Part shown: piece after piece, positions 1 to 8,189 of the stretch
Position numbering within the stretch: position 1 is the stretch's first letter
Layout of the letters: each line of letters opens with the position of its first letter
IMG/VR virus record: IMGVR_UViG_3300005860_000047
Span: 1-54,873 of that record
Reading direction: 5' to 3' (one strand)
Length of the DNA stretch: 54,873 bases
DNA from: a virus
The notes under the pieces: model-generated
What the model was told of the DNA's origin: nothing
What the model saw: only the letters and a program-made list of their open reading frames with translations
The model's database searches: none
Program-made: the position numbers and the translations under genes

Positions 1-116
1 GCGGCTGCGGCTAAGTCGTACCTCGCCGTGGGCATGGCAGCCTTCGCAGTCCAGGTGTTGGTGGCAGGGTCATACTCCTCGTTGGTGGCTACAGCAGCCG
101 TGGTGTACCCTCCCAC
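1..116. repeat. Terminal direct repeat (circular overlap)
   Basis: These 116 bases are identical to 54758-54873. The simplest reading is that the contig is a circular molecule of about 54,757 bp with an assembly overlap. The overlap lies inside a Kelch tandem repeat with a 141-144 bp period, so a collapsed repeat copy at the junction cannot be excluded. Confidence 0.9.
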
Positions 117-260
117 GGCATATAGCTTACCGTTGCCCGGTGCAGCTGCGGCTAAGCCGTACCTCGCCGTGGGCATGGCAGCCTTCGCAGTCCAGCGAAC
201 ATATCTTATTGGCGGTATGACTAAGACATCCATACCACCACCTATTTGCGCCCAACCCAT
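1..260 (-). CDS. Kelch-repeat tail protein, N-terminal part (continues at 54757 across the junction)
   Basis: The gene starts at ATG 260-258 (MGWAQIGGG...), reaches base 1, and continues from 54757 down to a TAA at 54361. Joined this way the frame is intact over 657 nt and gives 218 aa. After about 23 residues it has roughly three Kelch-like units of 47-48 aa, each with W-T-A-K-A-A-M-P-T-A-R-Y, A-P-G-N-G-(K/R)-L-Y-A-V-G-G and N-E-E-Y-D-P-A-T-N-T-W. Units of this kind fold as blades of a beta-propeller and in phages often contact the host surface. A closed propeller usually needs five to seven blades, so three is few. It lies in a tail-fibre cassette downstream of a nozzle fragment. The start has no strong ribosome site and may be coupled to the preceding gene. 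Confidence 0.8.
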   Translation of the reverse strand, partial: MGWAQIGGGMDVLVIPPIRYVRWTAKAAMPTARYGLAAAAPGNGKLYAVGGYTTAAVATNEEYDPATNTWTAKAAMPTARYDLAAA

Positions 261-272
261 ACAACCACCGCC

Positions 273-758
273 CTACGGTAGATATACAAAGAGTTTATTC
301 AGGTCTGTGCGGAAAAACAAAGTATATGGTGGAGGGCTAGTTGGGAAAGTCGTTCCAGCAGGGACACCGCCCAAAGCAAACACCTGCTCTGCTTTCACTT
401 TGTGGGGGTTCGCAGTATCGGCCAAATGTGCATTAAGGGACGACTGCACTGAGTCTACCGATGATTGCGTAGCCAGTTCTGCATAGGTTCCTGCCGTCCA
501 CCTGTTTTCCACACCAGCACCTACCGAATGGGAAGTAGCCGCCGTGCCTTCCTTAGCCCGCTCCACCGTGAAGGAGTTGAGGCTGGCGTTAACTGCGGTG
601 ACCTCCATGATCTCATTGTCTACGGTGATACGGAACGGCGGAGCCGGAAACGCCGACACATCCTGAACGTAAATAGTCGTGTCAGAGGTTCCAACGGCCT
701 GGACCAGAACCGTCCTTGCATTATTAGCCGCGTTCAAGCGAGGCACCCAAACCACCAC
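273..758 (-). CDS. Tail-fibre-like protein
   Basis: A 161-aa protein starting at GTG 758, immediately after the stop of the preceding gene, with AAGGTGG upstream. The first ~85 residues look like a beta-rich module (TTIYVQDVSAF, ITVDNEIMEVTAV, FTVERAKEGTAA) of the type found in phage baseplate and fibre proteins. The middle carries a fibre signature, HLADTANPHKVKAEQV, like the H-x-D-x-x-N-P-H-x-V-x-A-x-Q repeats of trimeric tail fibres. The C-terminus (TLFFRTDLNKLFVYLP) resembles fibre sections that end in a short strand. It probably forms the shaft or adaptor for the Kelch protein encoded next. No chaperone gene is evident. Confidence 0.65.
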   Translation of the reverse strand: MVVWVPRLNAANNARTVLVQAVGTSDTTIYVQDVSAFPAPPFRITVDNEIMEVTAVNASLNSFTVERAKEGTAATSHSVGAGVENRWTAGTYAELATQSSVDSVQSSLNAHLADTANPHKVKAEQVFALGGVPAGTTFPTSPPPYTLFFRTDLNKLFVYLP

Positions 759-759
759 C

Positions 760-1146
760 TTACGCCATGCTGAAGCTCAACTGTCCTGCGGGTAATTTGA
801 GTTGGTCACCGGCGTCGATGGTCTTCGGCGTACTCAAGGCGGCGTAAAAGAGCAAGTTGCCGCCCGTAGCCGCATCCTTCACGCCCACATGCGTAACGGT
901 GCCCCACGCCGCCGTAGCCGCGGGAAACACCACGTCCACACTATTCACCACCTGCCCGCCGGACGCAGGGTTGAACGAAACCGCTTGCCGCGCATAGCCG
1001 CCGCCCGAAACCTCCGTCCCGGTATCGCCCGGTCCGGGATTGCTTGTGTACAAGGCCAGGTAAACGGTGGACGGCGGCGTGTACGCCACGTTCCGCAAGG
1101 AGTGATCAAGCAGCTTGTTAGCCAGGTAAGTGCTTATAGCTGCCAC
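760..1146 (-). CDS. Phage virion/tail-fibre-associated protein
   Basis: A 128-aa protein from GTG 1146 with the strong site AGGAGGGGGCGACA upstream. It resembles a phage structural family whose members share YLALYTSNPGP, GGGYARQAV.F and a late G-T-V-T-H-V-G-V-x-D motif. The family is beta-rich, is usually encoded among fibre genes, and its function is not firmly known to me. The spacing to the next gene is a TAA followed by a GTG within a few bases, so the two are probably translationally coupled. Confidence 0.6.
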   Translation of the reverse strand: MAAISTYLANKLLDHSLRNVAYTPPSTVYLALYTSNPGPGDTGTEVSGGGYARQAVSFNPASGGQVVNSVDVVFPAATAAWGTVTHVGVKDAATGGNLLFYAALSTPKTIDAGDQLKLPAGQLSFSMA

Positions 1147-1158
1147 TGTCGCCCCCTC

Positions 1159-1602
1159 CTAAACCCACACCTTGTCATAGGTGGGCGTTCCTAGAAAAGC
1201 CGCCTGCGGCGGCGTGTGCATCTTTACATCGCCCGGAGCCGAAGACACGTCGCAGTTCGTGTAGACCCCAGGCTGTTCCCAGTCCGACCGGGTATCATAG
1301 CCGAAGGCAAGGTGCGGCTTATCTACGTAAAGCGTCGTCCCCGCCGCAATAACTAGCCTAGTGGTGCCATCGGCACGGTAGTAAGGAGCCAAGCCGACCA
1401 CAGGGTTGCTGTCGAAGTCCGCGCTAAAACGTTTCCTTACGCCGCTACGAGGCTTGACCTTGCCCTCCAGCGTGTAGACGACGTTGGTCGCTTCAACCAA
1501 AGCGTCGTCCGGTATGGACGAAGGGTGTCCCGTCCGCAGGCCGCCGGAGAAGTCCCGTACCTGAAGCGCCTGGTAACCGTCGCCCGTCTGCTTCCGCGCC
1601 AC
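1159..1602 (-). CDS. Tail nozzle (T7 gp12-like) N-terminal fragment
   Basis: A 147-aa protein from GTG 1602. It opens with the signature of podovirus tail-nozzle/tubular protein B families: DFSGGL at residues 18-23, then SSIPDDALVEATNVVY and KVKPRSGVRKRF, then TTRLVIAAGTTLYVD. Full-length nozzles run 500-800 aa and continue into a propeller that typically contains a V-x-N-G-V-D-x-P-L-x-Y-D-G motif. This ORF ends just before that point with a clean TAG and a good ribosome site for the next gene. The missing continuation is recognisable in the LamG protein at 51615-53876, four tail-fibre genes downstream. It therefore looks like one half of a split nozzle rather than a decayed gene. Confidence 0.7.
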   Translation of the reverse strand: MARKQTGDGYQALQVRDFSGGLRTGHPSSIPDDALVEATNVVYTLEGKVKPRSGVRKRFSADFDSNPVVGLAPYYRADGTTRLVIAAGTTLYVDKPHLAFGYDTRSDWEQPGVYTNCDVSSAPGDVKMHTPPQAAFLGTPTYDKVWV

Positions 1603-1605
1603 GGC

Positions 1606-2208
1606 TTACCACCACTCCCTGCTGATGTTGTTGGTGAACGGATTGCGCTGGGCGTCGAGCACAGCCCACTCCGCCCTGAGCGACAGGTACACGTCCCGCC
1701 ACCGCTCGGCCTCTGCCACGTTGCCGTCGATGTGCCACAGGCGCCAGGTAGCGTAGGCCACAAGCAGATGGTCAACGTCCTCATAAGAAGGAACATCGTC
1801 AGGGTCAACCAACGCAGACGGACGCGCCGTGCCTACAATGGTAAGAGTTCCGTCACGCGGCGGCACGGGCCGAAGATAAACCACGTTGCCTGCAAAGTAC
1901 AAGTCTTCAGGGAACCCCGTTATCCACTCCGTCTCCTCCGGCATTCCCGCGTGTATTCCAAGCTCCCACTGCTCGGTGTCAATGCGGAAGTAAGCACGGT
2001 TGGGAGCCAGGAGGCCGCTCGGCCGCTGGACGGAGTCTGTGTTGGCCAGAACGCTCACGGTAAAAGGAACTAAAGAATACGAAAAAGGCTTGAGGTTGTC
2101 CAGCCCCTCGTTTAGGTAGGTGGTGATCACCGAATCCGGCCACCTGCGGCCTTCGGGGTCGTACACGTTATCTCTTACCCTCGCTATTAGCTCCTGTAGC
2201 GTCGCCAT
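1606..2208 (-). CDS. Head-tail adaptor (podovirus connector, gp11-like)
   Basis: A 200-aa protein. The ATG at 2208 is preferred over upstream in-frame starts because GGAGAAG precedes it. The N-terminus (L-I-A-R-V-R-D-N-V-Y-D-P, then W-P-D-S-V-I-T-T-Y-L-N-E-G) is typical of adaptor proteins that dock under the portal and join it to the nozzle. Its place between capsid and nozzle genes fits. The start overlaps the end of the previous gene by about 40 nt, and the stop is close to the nozzle fragment start. Confidence 0.7.
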   Translation of the reverse strand: MATLQELIARVRDNVYDPEGRRWPDSVITTYLNEGLDNLKPFSYSLVPFTVSVLANTDSVQRPSGLLAPNRAYFRIDTEQWELGIHAGMPEETEWITGFPEDLYFAGNVVYLRPVPPRDGTLTIVGTARPSALVDPDDVPSYEDVDHLLVAYATWRLWHIDGNVAEAERWRDVYLSLRAEWAVLDAQRNPFTNNISREWW

Positions 2209-2590
2209 CTTTCTTCTCCGGCCTCCAACCGGGAACCACAGGCGTATCCGCAAACTTCATAACGTCGCGGCTGGCGTCCTCAAGCTCGTAAAGCCCTTTC
2301 CAGTAGCGCCGTTCCCTCTCATACTCGATCTCGTCTATCCTGCGAAGCAGCAACTTGTAGGGGTTTCCGGTGCGCCAGGCCCGCCAGTAAGCAGCGGCGA
2401 AATCATACTCCGCCCGCGCATCCAGCGTGGCGTAGCGAGCCATTAAATAGGGGGTGGACGCTGCGTCCACCCCCCAAACCTCAAACTGCTGTGTCTCGGT
2501 GTTGAAGTACACCTTGATGTTCGGGTCCCGCGTTACCTCCCGCAACCTGCGCGGGATGTCCAGCACGTGGCTCTCTACCGGGATACGCAC
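2168..2590 (-). CDS. Hypothetical virion-cluster protein
   Basis: A 140-aa protein with a charged alpha-helical second half (RRIDEIEYERERRYWKGLYELEDASRD) and an early beta-rich part (IKVYFNTETQQFEVWGVD). I do not recognise a family. Its position between capsid and adaptor suggests a head-completion or connector role. It overlaps the next gene by 41 nt, and its start codon abuts the stop of the preceding gene. Confidence 0.6.
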   Translation of the reverse strand: MRIPVESHVLDIPRRLREVTRDPNIKVYFNTETQQFEVWGVDAASTPYLMARYATLDARAEYDFAAAYWRAWRTGNPYKLLLRRIDEIEYERERRYWKGLYELEDASRDVMKFADTPVVPGWRPEKKDGDATGANSEGKR

Positions 2591-2805
2591 TACCTGACCA
2601 CCACCTGCTCCGAAGTAAGAGCAGGCAAGGACGGCCCCGCTCCCGTAGTGGCGTTCTGCGTATAAGAGGCCGCCAGGTTCTCAGTATGGGTGTGCTGGTG
2701 AAGGGCAGCCCGCAAAGCCGCCACGTCCGCCTGGAGAGCGTTAAACTGCTGAAGCAACTTGGCGATGAGGTCAGCGGGGCAGTCTTTGTAGGTGTAGACC
2801 GGCAT
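2590..2805 (-). CDS. Small hypothetical protein after the capsid gene
   Basis: A 71-aa protein with the strong site TAGGAGG upstream of its ATG. Residues 8-40 form a heptad-like helix (DLIAKLLQQFNALQADVAALRAAL), followed by a H-Q-H-T-H-T run and a Thr/Ser/Pro-rich tail. The helix plus His-rich turn resembles small trimeric fibre or decoration stems, but this is only a suggestion. Confidence 0.6.
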   Translation of the reverse strand: MPVYTYKDCPADLIAKLLQQFNALQADVAALRAALHQHTHTENLAASYTQNATTGAGPSLPALTSEQVVVR

Positions 2806-2817
2806 CCGCTACACCTC

Positions 2818-4050
2818 CTACGCCTCGGCGATGTTGATCATCTTGGCAAGGCGGTTACGCGCGAAGGCGCAGAGCTGCATGTCCCAAATCCACACAGCCT
2901 GGTAGCCGCGCTGGCCGTCCCAGTGGACGATGCTGCCGCCGAGGTCCTGCCAGCCGGGAGGAATAACCTCGCAAATCTTCAAGCCAGACTTCTCGATGAA
3001 GTAGGCCGTACCGGGCGGGCAGTCCTTGTCGCGGCCCAGAGGAACGCCGTTCCAGTCGATGCCCTCGAAGCCGCCGGGCAACGTGACGGGATTGCTCTGG
3101 ACAGGTATCCGCTTGAAGCTAGTCAGGTAGTTCGCCGCAGCGGTCTGCACGCCGGAAGAAGCAACGATGAAGTCGATCTTCCCACCGTTGTCTTCCACAG
3201 CGTTGAACACTTGCTGGAACAGCGACAAGCTCGGCGCGGCTCCGCCGGCGTCGAAAGCGCCATCGGCGTTGGTTAGCCCGGCCACATAACCGGCTGGAGA
3301 CCACTCTTCGTAACCCGGCGTAGCGGGGTCTACACCGCCAAGCGGCCTCGTGCTCACGATGACGTCAAGCCCAAGCATTTCGTCGTTGTAGCTGCCGCTG
3401 ATCACGACGATGCACTTGCCAGTGGTCTGCACGCTGGCACCGCTGATAGTAATGCTAGTAGGAGTCTTGGCAATTACCTGGCGCTCAGTAGCCACGTACT
3501 GCCCGGTCTGCGTGTTCACGATGTCGATATACTGCCCGTTAGTAGCGTGAGCGTAAATCCACTTGGTCGTGTCCACAGGTATGGTCGTTCCAGCCGAACT
3601 CATGTTGCCGCACTGCGCCAGCTTGCCGGAACCGTCGCCGAAGAGCTGGCGGTTAATGGACTGGCGCAATCCTTGGATAACGGAATCCATTTCCATAGCG
3701 GGAATGGCCTTCCAGCCGCCATCCGGATCGGCGCCAGCGTTCTTGGCCCGGAAGCTGAACTTGAAGGTCGCCGTGTGCTGCTTGCTGTAGTAGTTGGCCT
3801 GTACGACCGTGGACCGGCCGGCCACAGGCAGCTTACCGTACTCGCCGGTAGTGTTGTACCCCTGCGCCAGGCCCACCATAATGGGCACGGTTATGAGCGT
3901 GGCGCCTCCCGGCTGAGTCACGGTAAAATTTGGAGTGCGTTCCAGCTCGTTCAGCGTGGCAACGGGCTTGACCACATACTCAAACATCGCCTCGTTGCTG
4001 TAAACGGTCTTAAGTGCTTGCTCGTAGTAAAGTACCTGGGTGTCAGGCAT
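2818..4050 (-). CDS. Major capsid protein (HK97-fold)
   Basis: A 410-aa protein with AAAAGGAGGTTGAG before its ATG. It directly follows the scaffold and portal genes in the canonical order. It begins with an N-arm (MPDTQVLYYEQALKTVYSNEAMFEYVVKP) and has the mixed alpha/beta content and hydrophobic C-terminal segment (YQAVWIWDMQLCAFARNRLAKMINI) of podovirus-type capsid proteins. Identification rests on size, order and general pattern rather than a single diagnostic motif. No protease gene is adjacent, so maturation by cleavage is not indicated. Confidence 0.75.
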   Translation of the reverse strand: MPDTQVLYYEQALKTVYSNEAMFEYVVKPVATLNELERTPNFTVTQPGGATLITVPIMVGLAQGYNTTGEYGKLPVAGRSTVVQANYYSKQHTATFKFSFRAKNAGADPDGGWKAIPAMEMDSVIQGLRQSINRQLFGDGSGKLAQCGNMSSAGTTIPVDTTKWIYAHATNGQYIDIVNTQTGQYVATERQVIAKTPTSITISGASVQTTGKCIVVISGSYNDEMLGLDVIVSTRPLGGVDPATPGYEEWSPAGYVAGLTNADGAFDAGGAAPSLSLFQQVFNAVEDNGGKIDFIVASSGVQTAAANYLTSFKRIPVQSNPVTLPGGFEGIDWNGVPLGRDKDCPPGTAYFIEKSGLKICEVIPPGWQDLGGSIVHWDGQRGYQAVWIWDMQLCAFARNRLAKMINIAEA

Positions 4051-4079
4051 GTGATCTCAACCTCCTTTTCAAAATTTGG

Positions 4080-4880
4080 TTACGCCCCAGGTGTTTGGTT
4101 CAGAGTGCGCCAGAGTTCCTTCAACCTTTCCATTCGCTCCGCCGTGGTGCGCGGCACGGGCGGCTTCTCTTCCGCCGCAGCGGCCATGCCCCCGCGCCCT
4201 TCCACAGGTGGGGCCTGCTGCGCCTGCTTGGCCGCAGCCGCAAGCAGCCTGTCCCTGAGCGGAGTGTCGCCGCCGTGCAGCGTCTCGCTCAGAGCCGCGA
4301 GCAAAGCCAGCTCGTGCGGCGGCACCTTGCCCTCAAGGATCGCCGCGTACTTCTCCAACACCGGCTTCTCAAGCTCGTCGAACTTCTCCGGCAGCACGTC
4401 GCCGTAATGCCTGCGAAGCTGATCGTATCGCTGCCGCAACTGCGCCAGCTCTCTGTCGAGCTGGTAGTCGGCCAGCGGCCGCTGCATCTGGCTCACGGCC
4501 TGCTCAAGCGCCGCCAAGCGTTGCAGCAACTCCTGCGGCACCTGCTGATCGGCAACCGGAACGGCAACAGGCTGCGGCGGCACCTGAGCCGCGCCAGGCG
4601 AAGCAGCCGCGCCAGTGTCAGGCGCTGCGGGCGCAGCCGGAATTCCTTCCACTCCTTGCACTTGCTCACCCCCGCCAAAATGCTGTTCTATGAGGTCGGC
4701 AATTTTGCCGGCCAGCACCGGGTCGGCCTGCATAAGCTCGGCCAGCGAACTGGCCAGCTCGTTTGCGCCGCCTTGACCAGTCGCAGCAGCTTCTCCACCG
4801 CGGGAAGGCTGCTGCTCGTCGGGCTGCGCAGCAGACGCTATCAGACCCTTGAGGTCCTGGTTACCTCCCTCCTGCGGCAC
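4080..4880 (-). CDS. Scaffolding protein
   Basis: A 266-aa acidic, Ala/Gln/Pro-rich protein from GTG 4880, with GGAGGTGAAGTGA upstream and a 20-nt overlap with the portal gene. Residues ~105-180 form a predicted coiled coil (QELLQRLAALEQAVSQMQ, then LAQLRQRYDQLRRHY). The C-terminus is basic and helical (TTAERMERLKELWRTL), matching the capsid-binding helix-turn-helix of scaffolds. Low complexity, coiled coil, basic tail and the portal-scaffold-capsid order all fit. Confidence 0.75.
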   Translation of the reverse strand: MPQEGGNQDLKGLIASAAQPDEQQPSRGGEAAATGQGGANELASSLAELMQADPVLAGKIADLIEQHFGGGEQVQGVEGIPAAPAAPDTGAAASPGAAQVPPQPVAVPVADQQVPQELLQRLAALEQAVSQMQRPLADYQLDRELAQLRQRYDQLRRHYGDVLPEKFDELEKPVLEKYAAILEGKVPPHELALLAALSETLHGGDTPLRDRLLAAAAKQAQQAPPVEGRGGMAAAAEEKPPVPRTTAERMERLKELWRTLNQTPGA

Positions 4881-6633
4881 TCACTTCACCTCCTTCCGCA
4901 ACTCGTTGGCTTTGCTGTTGCACTGCTTGCAAAAACTGTTGGTGAACCGCCACATGTCTAGCAAACAGCTCCTTTCTCTCAGGCGGCAGTTGCTCGTAAG
5001 CCTCCGTCTTGCGGAAGCGGTTGTGCTCTATCAGGTGCAGCATATGGTTGTGGAAATCTTCGGGCATGACGGCCACGCCCTCGGCCATCCTTGCGTTTTC
5101 CCGCTGCGCCTGGGCCTCGTCCAGGTCCGCGTCGGTGAACATTTCTTCCTTGGAACCGTACTTAAGCAACCGCACCAAAAGCCGCGGGTCCTGAATGATC
5201 CCGCGGTCGAACAAGGCGAAAAGCCTCTTCTCCTCCTCGGCGCTCGGCGGCGCGGTCTCCAAGTCAATCGTTACCTTCACCTGAGCGTCAGGCGGGATGT
5301 CGCTCCCGCGAATAATAAAGGCGGCGTTGTTTCCGCCGCCCAACTGCCTCGGAAGGCTCATGTATTTCCTGGCCAACTTCAAAGCGTTCGTCAAGGCCGC
5401 TTCGATCATCTCGGTGTATCCCTGGAGAGCCACCTGCCGACGCTGGTCTTCCAACGCCGCCAGAGCCGAGAGCTGCTGCGCCGACCGAACGTTCCTGGGC
5501 ACCCCTCCTCTGGTCAGCGCCGTCACCCCTGCTTGCTCGTCGGCCTCCTGCTCCAACCGCACAAGCATATTCACCGCCTGCGCCGGGAAAGGTTCTATCT
5601 TCAACTGTTCCAGTTTTCCACCCTGAAGTACCAGCGGGTTGTAAGAAATCACCTCGCCGGGATTCATCTTCACCTCGCCGGTTATCGCGCCCATCGGCGC
5701 AAGCAGCGGCGGGTTGGACAGCTTGACCGCGTTTTCGAGGATGTCGCTACGCAAACGGTTGTAAAGCACGTTCACCTGCCGAGAGTCCGAAACCCACGTA
5801 ATCCCGTAGAACTCGCCGGGTACCGGAGTGTGAACCACAGCTGCGTAGGGTATGGGACAGGTGTCAGCGTAAGGGTTCGGCCCTTCGTACAGAACCGTGT
5901 TGCCGGAGTACACTAAGTAATACCCTTCCGGATTCTCGGGGTTCGGCTTCTCCCAATACTCGCAGACGGTGGTGGACGGCAGCCTCGAAGTGTTCAAGTT
6001 TACCCTCAGCGCCCCCAAAACGCTCATCAGCATGCTCGTCGCCGGAGCGCCGCTCACGTCCTTGCCGTACTTCTGCTTGACGTACTGCCTCGACCGCACG
6101 CGCTCTTGAATAACCCAACTAGCCTCGGACAGGTCACGGGCGTAGGGGTCAACCAGAATCTCGAAAGGAGAACACACATCCACAACCGGATCGCCGCCTC
6201 TGATCTCGCCGTAAACCGGTCCGGCGTCGGGGTCGTAGTAGGTCTTCACAAAACCCGTCCCGGTGACTATAGCCCACAGAAGAGCTTCCCGGAACGACTT
6301 CTCGTACCCATAAGTGCGCCACAGGTAGTCCAGGTAGTAGTAAATCGCCTTCGAGGCGGCCGCCGACGGGCACTCGACGCGGAAAACAGGCGTCGCTTTC
6401 GTCAAGGCCGCGTACTCAAGCCTCACCCGCGGGGTTATGATGTTCGAGACGAGCCGCGGCTGCCCTCTGCGCTCGGGAAGCGTCAAACGCAGGGTGTTGT
6501 AGCGCTTGTCGTAGGCCACCCACTGCTCGCCCAAAACGAAGGCCAGGTTCAGCCACCACTGGCGCTCGTAAAGCCGCCTAGCCTCCCTGGCCGCCTCGTA
6601 CTTTTTCTTAACCTCCGCTAGAGAAACCGCCAT
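4861..6633 (-). CDS. Portal protein (P22-like)
   Basis: A 590-aa protein starting MAVSLAEVKKKYEAAREARR. It has the portal signatures of podoviruses: an early W-W-L-N-L-A-F-V-L-G-E-Q-W segment, N-I-I-T-P-R-V-R-L-E-Y-A, the helix REALLWAIVTGTGFVKTYYDP, D-V-C-S-P-F-E-I-L-V-D-P-Y-A-R-D, and a Gln/Glu-rich C-terminal barrel region. It forms the dodecameric DNA channel and the terminase docking site. It sits between a putative internal protein and the scaffold, with which it overlaps. Confidence 0.85.
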   Translation of the reverse strand: MAVSLAEVKKKYEAAREARRLYERQWWLNLAFVLGEQWVAYDKRYNTLRLTLPERRGQPRLVSNIITPRVRLEYAALTKATPVFRVECPSAAASKAIYYYLDYLWRTYGYEKSFREALLWAIVTGTGFVKTYYDPDAGPVYGEIRGGDPVVDVCSPFEILVDPYARDLSEASWVIQERVRSRQYVKQKYGKDVSGAPATSMLMSVLGALRVNLNTSRLPSTTVCEYWEKPNPENPEGYYLVYSGNTVLYEGPNPYADTCPIPYAAVVHTPVPGEFYGITWVSDSRQVNVLYNRLRSDILENAVKLSNPPLLAPMGAITGEVKMNPGEVISYNPLVLQGGKLEQLKIEPFPAQAVNMLVRLEQEADEQAGVTALTRGGVPRNVRSAQQLSALAALEDQRRQVALQGYTEMIEAALTNALKLARKYMSLPRQLGGGNNAAFIIRGSDIPPDAQVKVTIDLETAPPSAEEEKRLFALFDRGIIQDPRLLVRLLKYGSKEEMFTDADLDEAQAQRENARMAEGVAVMPEDFHNHMLHLIEHNRFRKTEAYEQLPPERKELFARHVAVHQQFLQAVQQQSQRVAEGGEVSAAGGR

Positions 6634-6645
6634 ACGTTCACCGCC

Positions 6646-7662
6646 TTACTGCGCCTGTCCGAGCCGCCGCAGCACCCCCAGGCGCGCCAGGTACAGTCTC
6701 CACAGCGGGTCGGCTTGCATCCACATCGGCACGGCACCGCCGCTCAGAATGCCTTGGAACTGTGGACTGGCTAAGTAAGCCTTGATCCCTTCATCCTCTT
6801 TCCCAAAAACCTGCTTGTACAAGTCGTAGAGTTTGTCCACAGACGGAAGATAAGGCAGAGCCGCGGCCTGCTGCACAAACCCTCCGGGCGTGCTCGGAAG
6901 GGCGCTCTTGGGCTGCTCCTGCGGCTGGGCCGCCTGCACGTCCTCAGCAGGTGTTATGCCTTGCAAGGTCGGCGGCTGCTGAATGCTTACCGGCTGCACG
7001 GCCTGGATCGCCTCCTGGAGCCTGGCGTTTATGGCGTCCAGAGTCGGCAGGCTGGCAAGGGCGGACTGGAACCGTTGCTGCAAGTCGCCGAGCTGCCCCT
7101 GAAGCCAGCTCTTCGCTTCTTCGGCGCCCTGCGCCCTGCCCTGCTCGAACGCCTGCCGGACGTCCTCCTCGGTATATGTCTTCGCAGGCTGCTGCGCCTG
7201 CTGCGCCTGCCGCGCAAGATCGGCCACCGCATAAACCTGAGACGAAAGCTGCCCAGGACCGGACCATATAACGTCAGGGCTGTGCGAAACACCCTTCTGC
7301 GATAAATAGGTCTTGAGCGTATCCACCTGCTCCTGTGACAACAGAGGAACCGTCACCGGGTTGCCGTAAGCATCGGTTATGGTGAAAGTACCGGGCGGGC
7401 TTGTGACCCGCGTGGCAGGAGCGTAAGTAGTGCCGCTGCTTTTACTAGCAGAGGAACCAGCCCCAGAACCGCTTTTAGTACTAGAACTACTGCCGGAAGA
7501 AGAACCACCGCCGCTTGAGAAATACTGTGGGTACGCCGCCTTGAACGCGGCGGCAGCAGCGGGGTCGGAGAGCTTCTGTCCGCTTGCTTCCTTCTGTTTT
7601 ATCGCCGAAGCATAGGCTTCAGGACTGCCGAAGTACTTGATGTAGTCCTGATAAGTAGCCAC
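6646..7662 (-). CDS. Virion-cluster protein with [13 protein letters not shown]-terminal motif
   Basis: A 338-aa protein from GTG 7662. Residues 7-46 carry [12 protein letters not shown]-x-A-I-K-x-K-x-A-S-G-Q, nearly repeated at the start of the internal virion protein at 49475-51019. A Ser/Gly linker follows (residues ~52-75), then a Gln-rich helical region (RQAQQAQQ, EDVRQAFEQGRAQGAEEAKSWLQGQ) and a C-terminal domain ending LYLARLGVLRRLGQAQ. No enzymatic motif is visible. The shared N-terminus suggests both proteins are targeted to one virion partner such as the portal or capsid interior. The position just upstream of the portal gene supports a structural role. Confidence 0.65.
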   Translation of the reverse strand: MATYQDYIKYFGSPEAYASAIKQKEASGQKLSDPAAAAAFKAAYPQYFSSGGGSSSGSSSSTKSGSGAGSSASKSSGTTYAPATRVTSPPGTFTITDAYGNPVTVPLLSQEQVDTLKTYLSQKGVSHSPDVIWSGPGQLSSQVYAVADLARQAQQAQQPAKTYTEEDVRQAFEQGRAQGAEEAKSWLQGQLGDLQQRFQSALASLPTLDAINARLQEAIQAVQPVSIQQPPTLQGITPAEDVQAAQPQEQPKSALPSTPGGFVQQAAALPYLPSVDKLYDLYKQVFGKEDEGIKAYLASPQFQGILSGGAVPMWMQADPLWRLYLARLGVLRRLGQAQ

Positions 7663-7665
7663 CGC

Positions 7666-7917
7666 CTACACCCCCGCTTCCAACTCCTGCAACTCCTCCG
7701 CCCGGTCAAGCTCCTCCCTGGTAATCGTTTCCAGGGCCTCGGCGGTCTTGTACTGGCCGAAGTCACGCGCCATCAGGCGGTCGAGAAGCTGCGCCCTCTC
7801 CTTGCGCTCGTAATCCAGAAGCTCCACAACGCGCTTCCAATGCTGCCGCGTCTCGTAAAGCAAGAATACCATCGCCGCGAACCAGCACACCACCGCCGCC
7901 GCAAGGGCTTCCGTCAT
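7666..7917 (-). CDS. Small membrane-anchored coiled-coil protein
   Basis: An 83-aa protein. The ATG at 7917 is chosen because GGGGGGAGAAGCGA lies just upstream. An N-terminal hydrophobic segment (LAAAVVCWFAAMVFLLY) is followed by a charged helix (WKRVVELLDYERKERAQLLDRL) with a Glu-rich end. This is the layout of small phage membrane proteins with a cytoplasmic or periplasmic coil. Its role is unknown. Confidence 0.6.
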   Translation of the reverse strand: MTEALAAAVVCWFAAMVFLLYETRQHWKRVVELLDYERKERAQLLDRLMARDFGQYKTAEALETITREELDRAEELQELEAGV

Positions 7918-8189
7918 TCGCTTCTCCCCCCTCGGCGCTTGTGCTCGCGGTGGTGGGCGAGGAACGCGCCCCTGTTGTCGAACTCGGCCCCGCACTTGCC
8001 GCAGACGTACGCCTCCCCGCCGTCGCCCGCGTCCCGCGCTAAAACTACCTCGGAAATCTTCCTCGCGCAGTCAAAACAAATTATGTCAAACCCATGCACG
8101 ACGCACTCGCGGTTCTTCCCGCCTATAGGAGCCTGGCAGAACAGGCAGCAGCCGATTGTGCCAATAGAATACTCGAAATCGAGAAACAT
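7914..8189 (-). CDS. Small zinc-finger protein
   Basis: A 91-aa protein from ATG 8189, sharing TGATG with the stop of the preceding gene. It has three Cys-x2-Cys pairs (CLFC, CFDC, CGKC), and the last pair continues as a C2H2-like finger, C-G-K-C-G-A-E-F-D-N-R-G-A-F-L-A-H-H-R-E-H. It is likely a nucleic-acid or protein-binding zinc protein. HNH-type nuclease residues are absent. Confidence 0.65.
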   Translation of the reverse strand: MFLDFEYSIGTIGCCLFCQAPIGGKNRECVVHGFDIICFDCARKISEVVLARDAGDGGEAYVCGKCGAEFDNRGAFLAHHREHKRRGGRSE

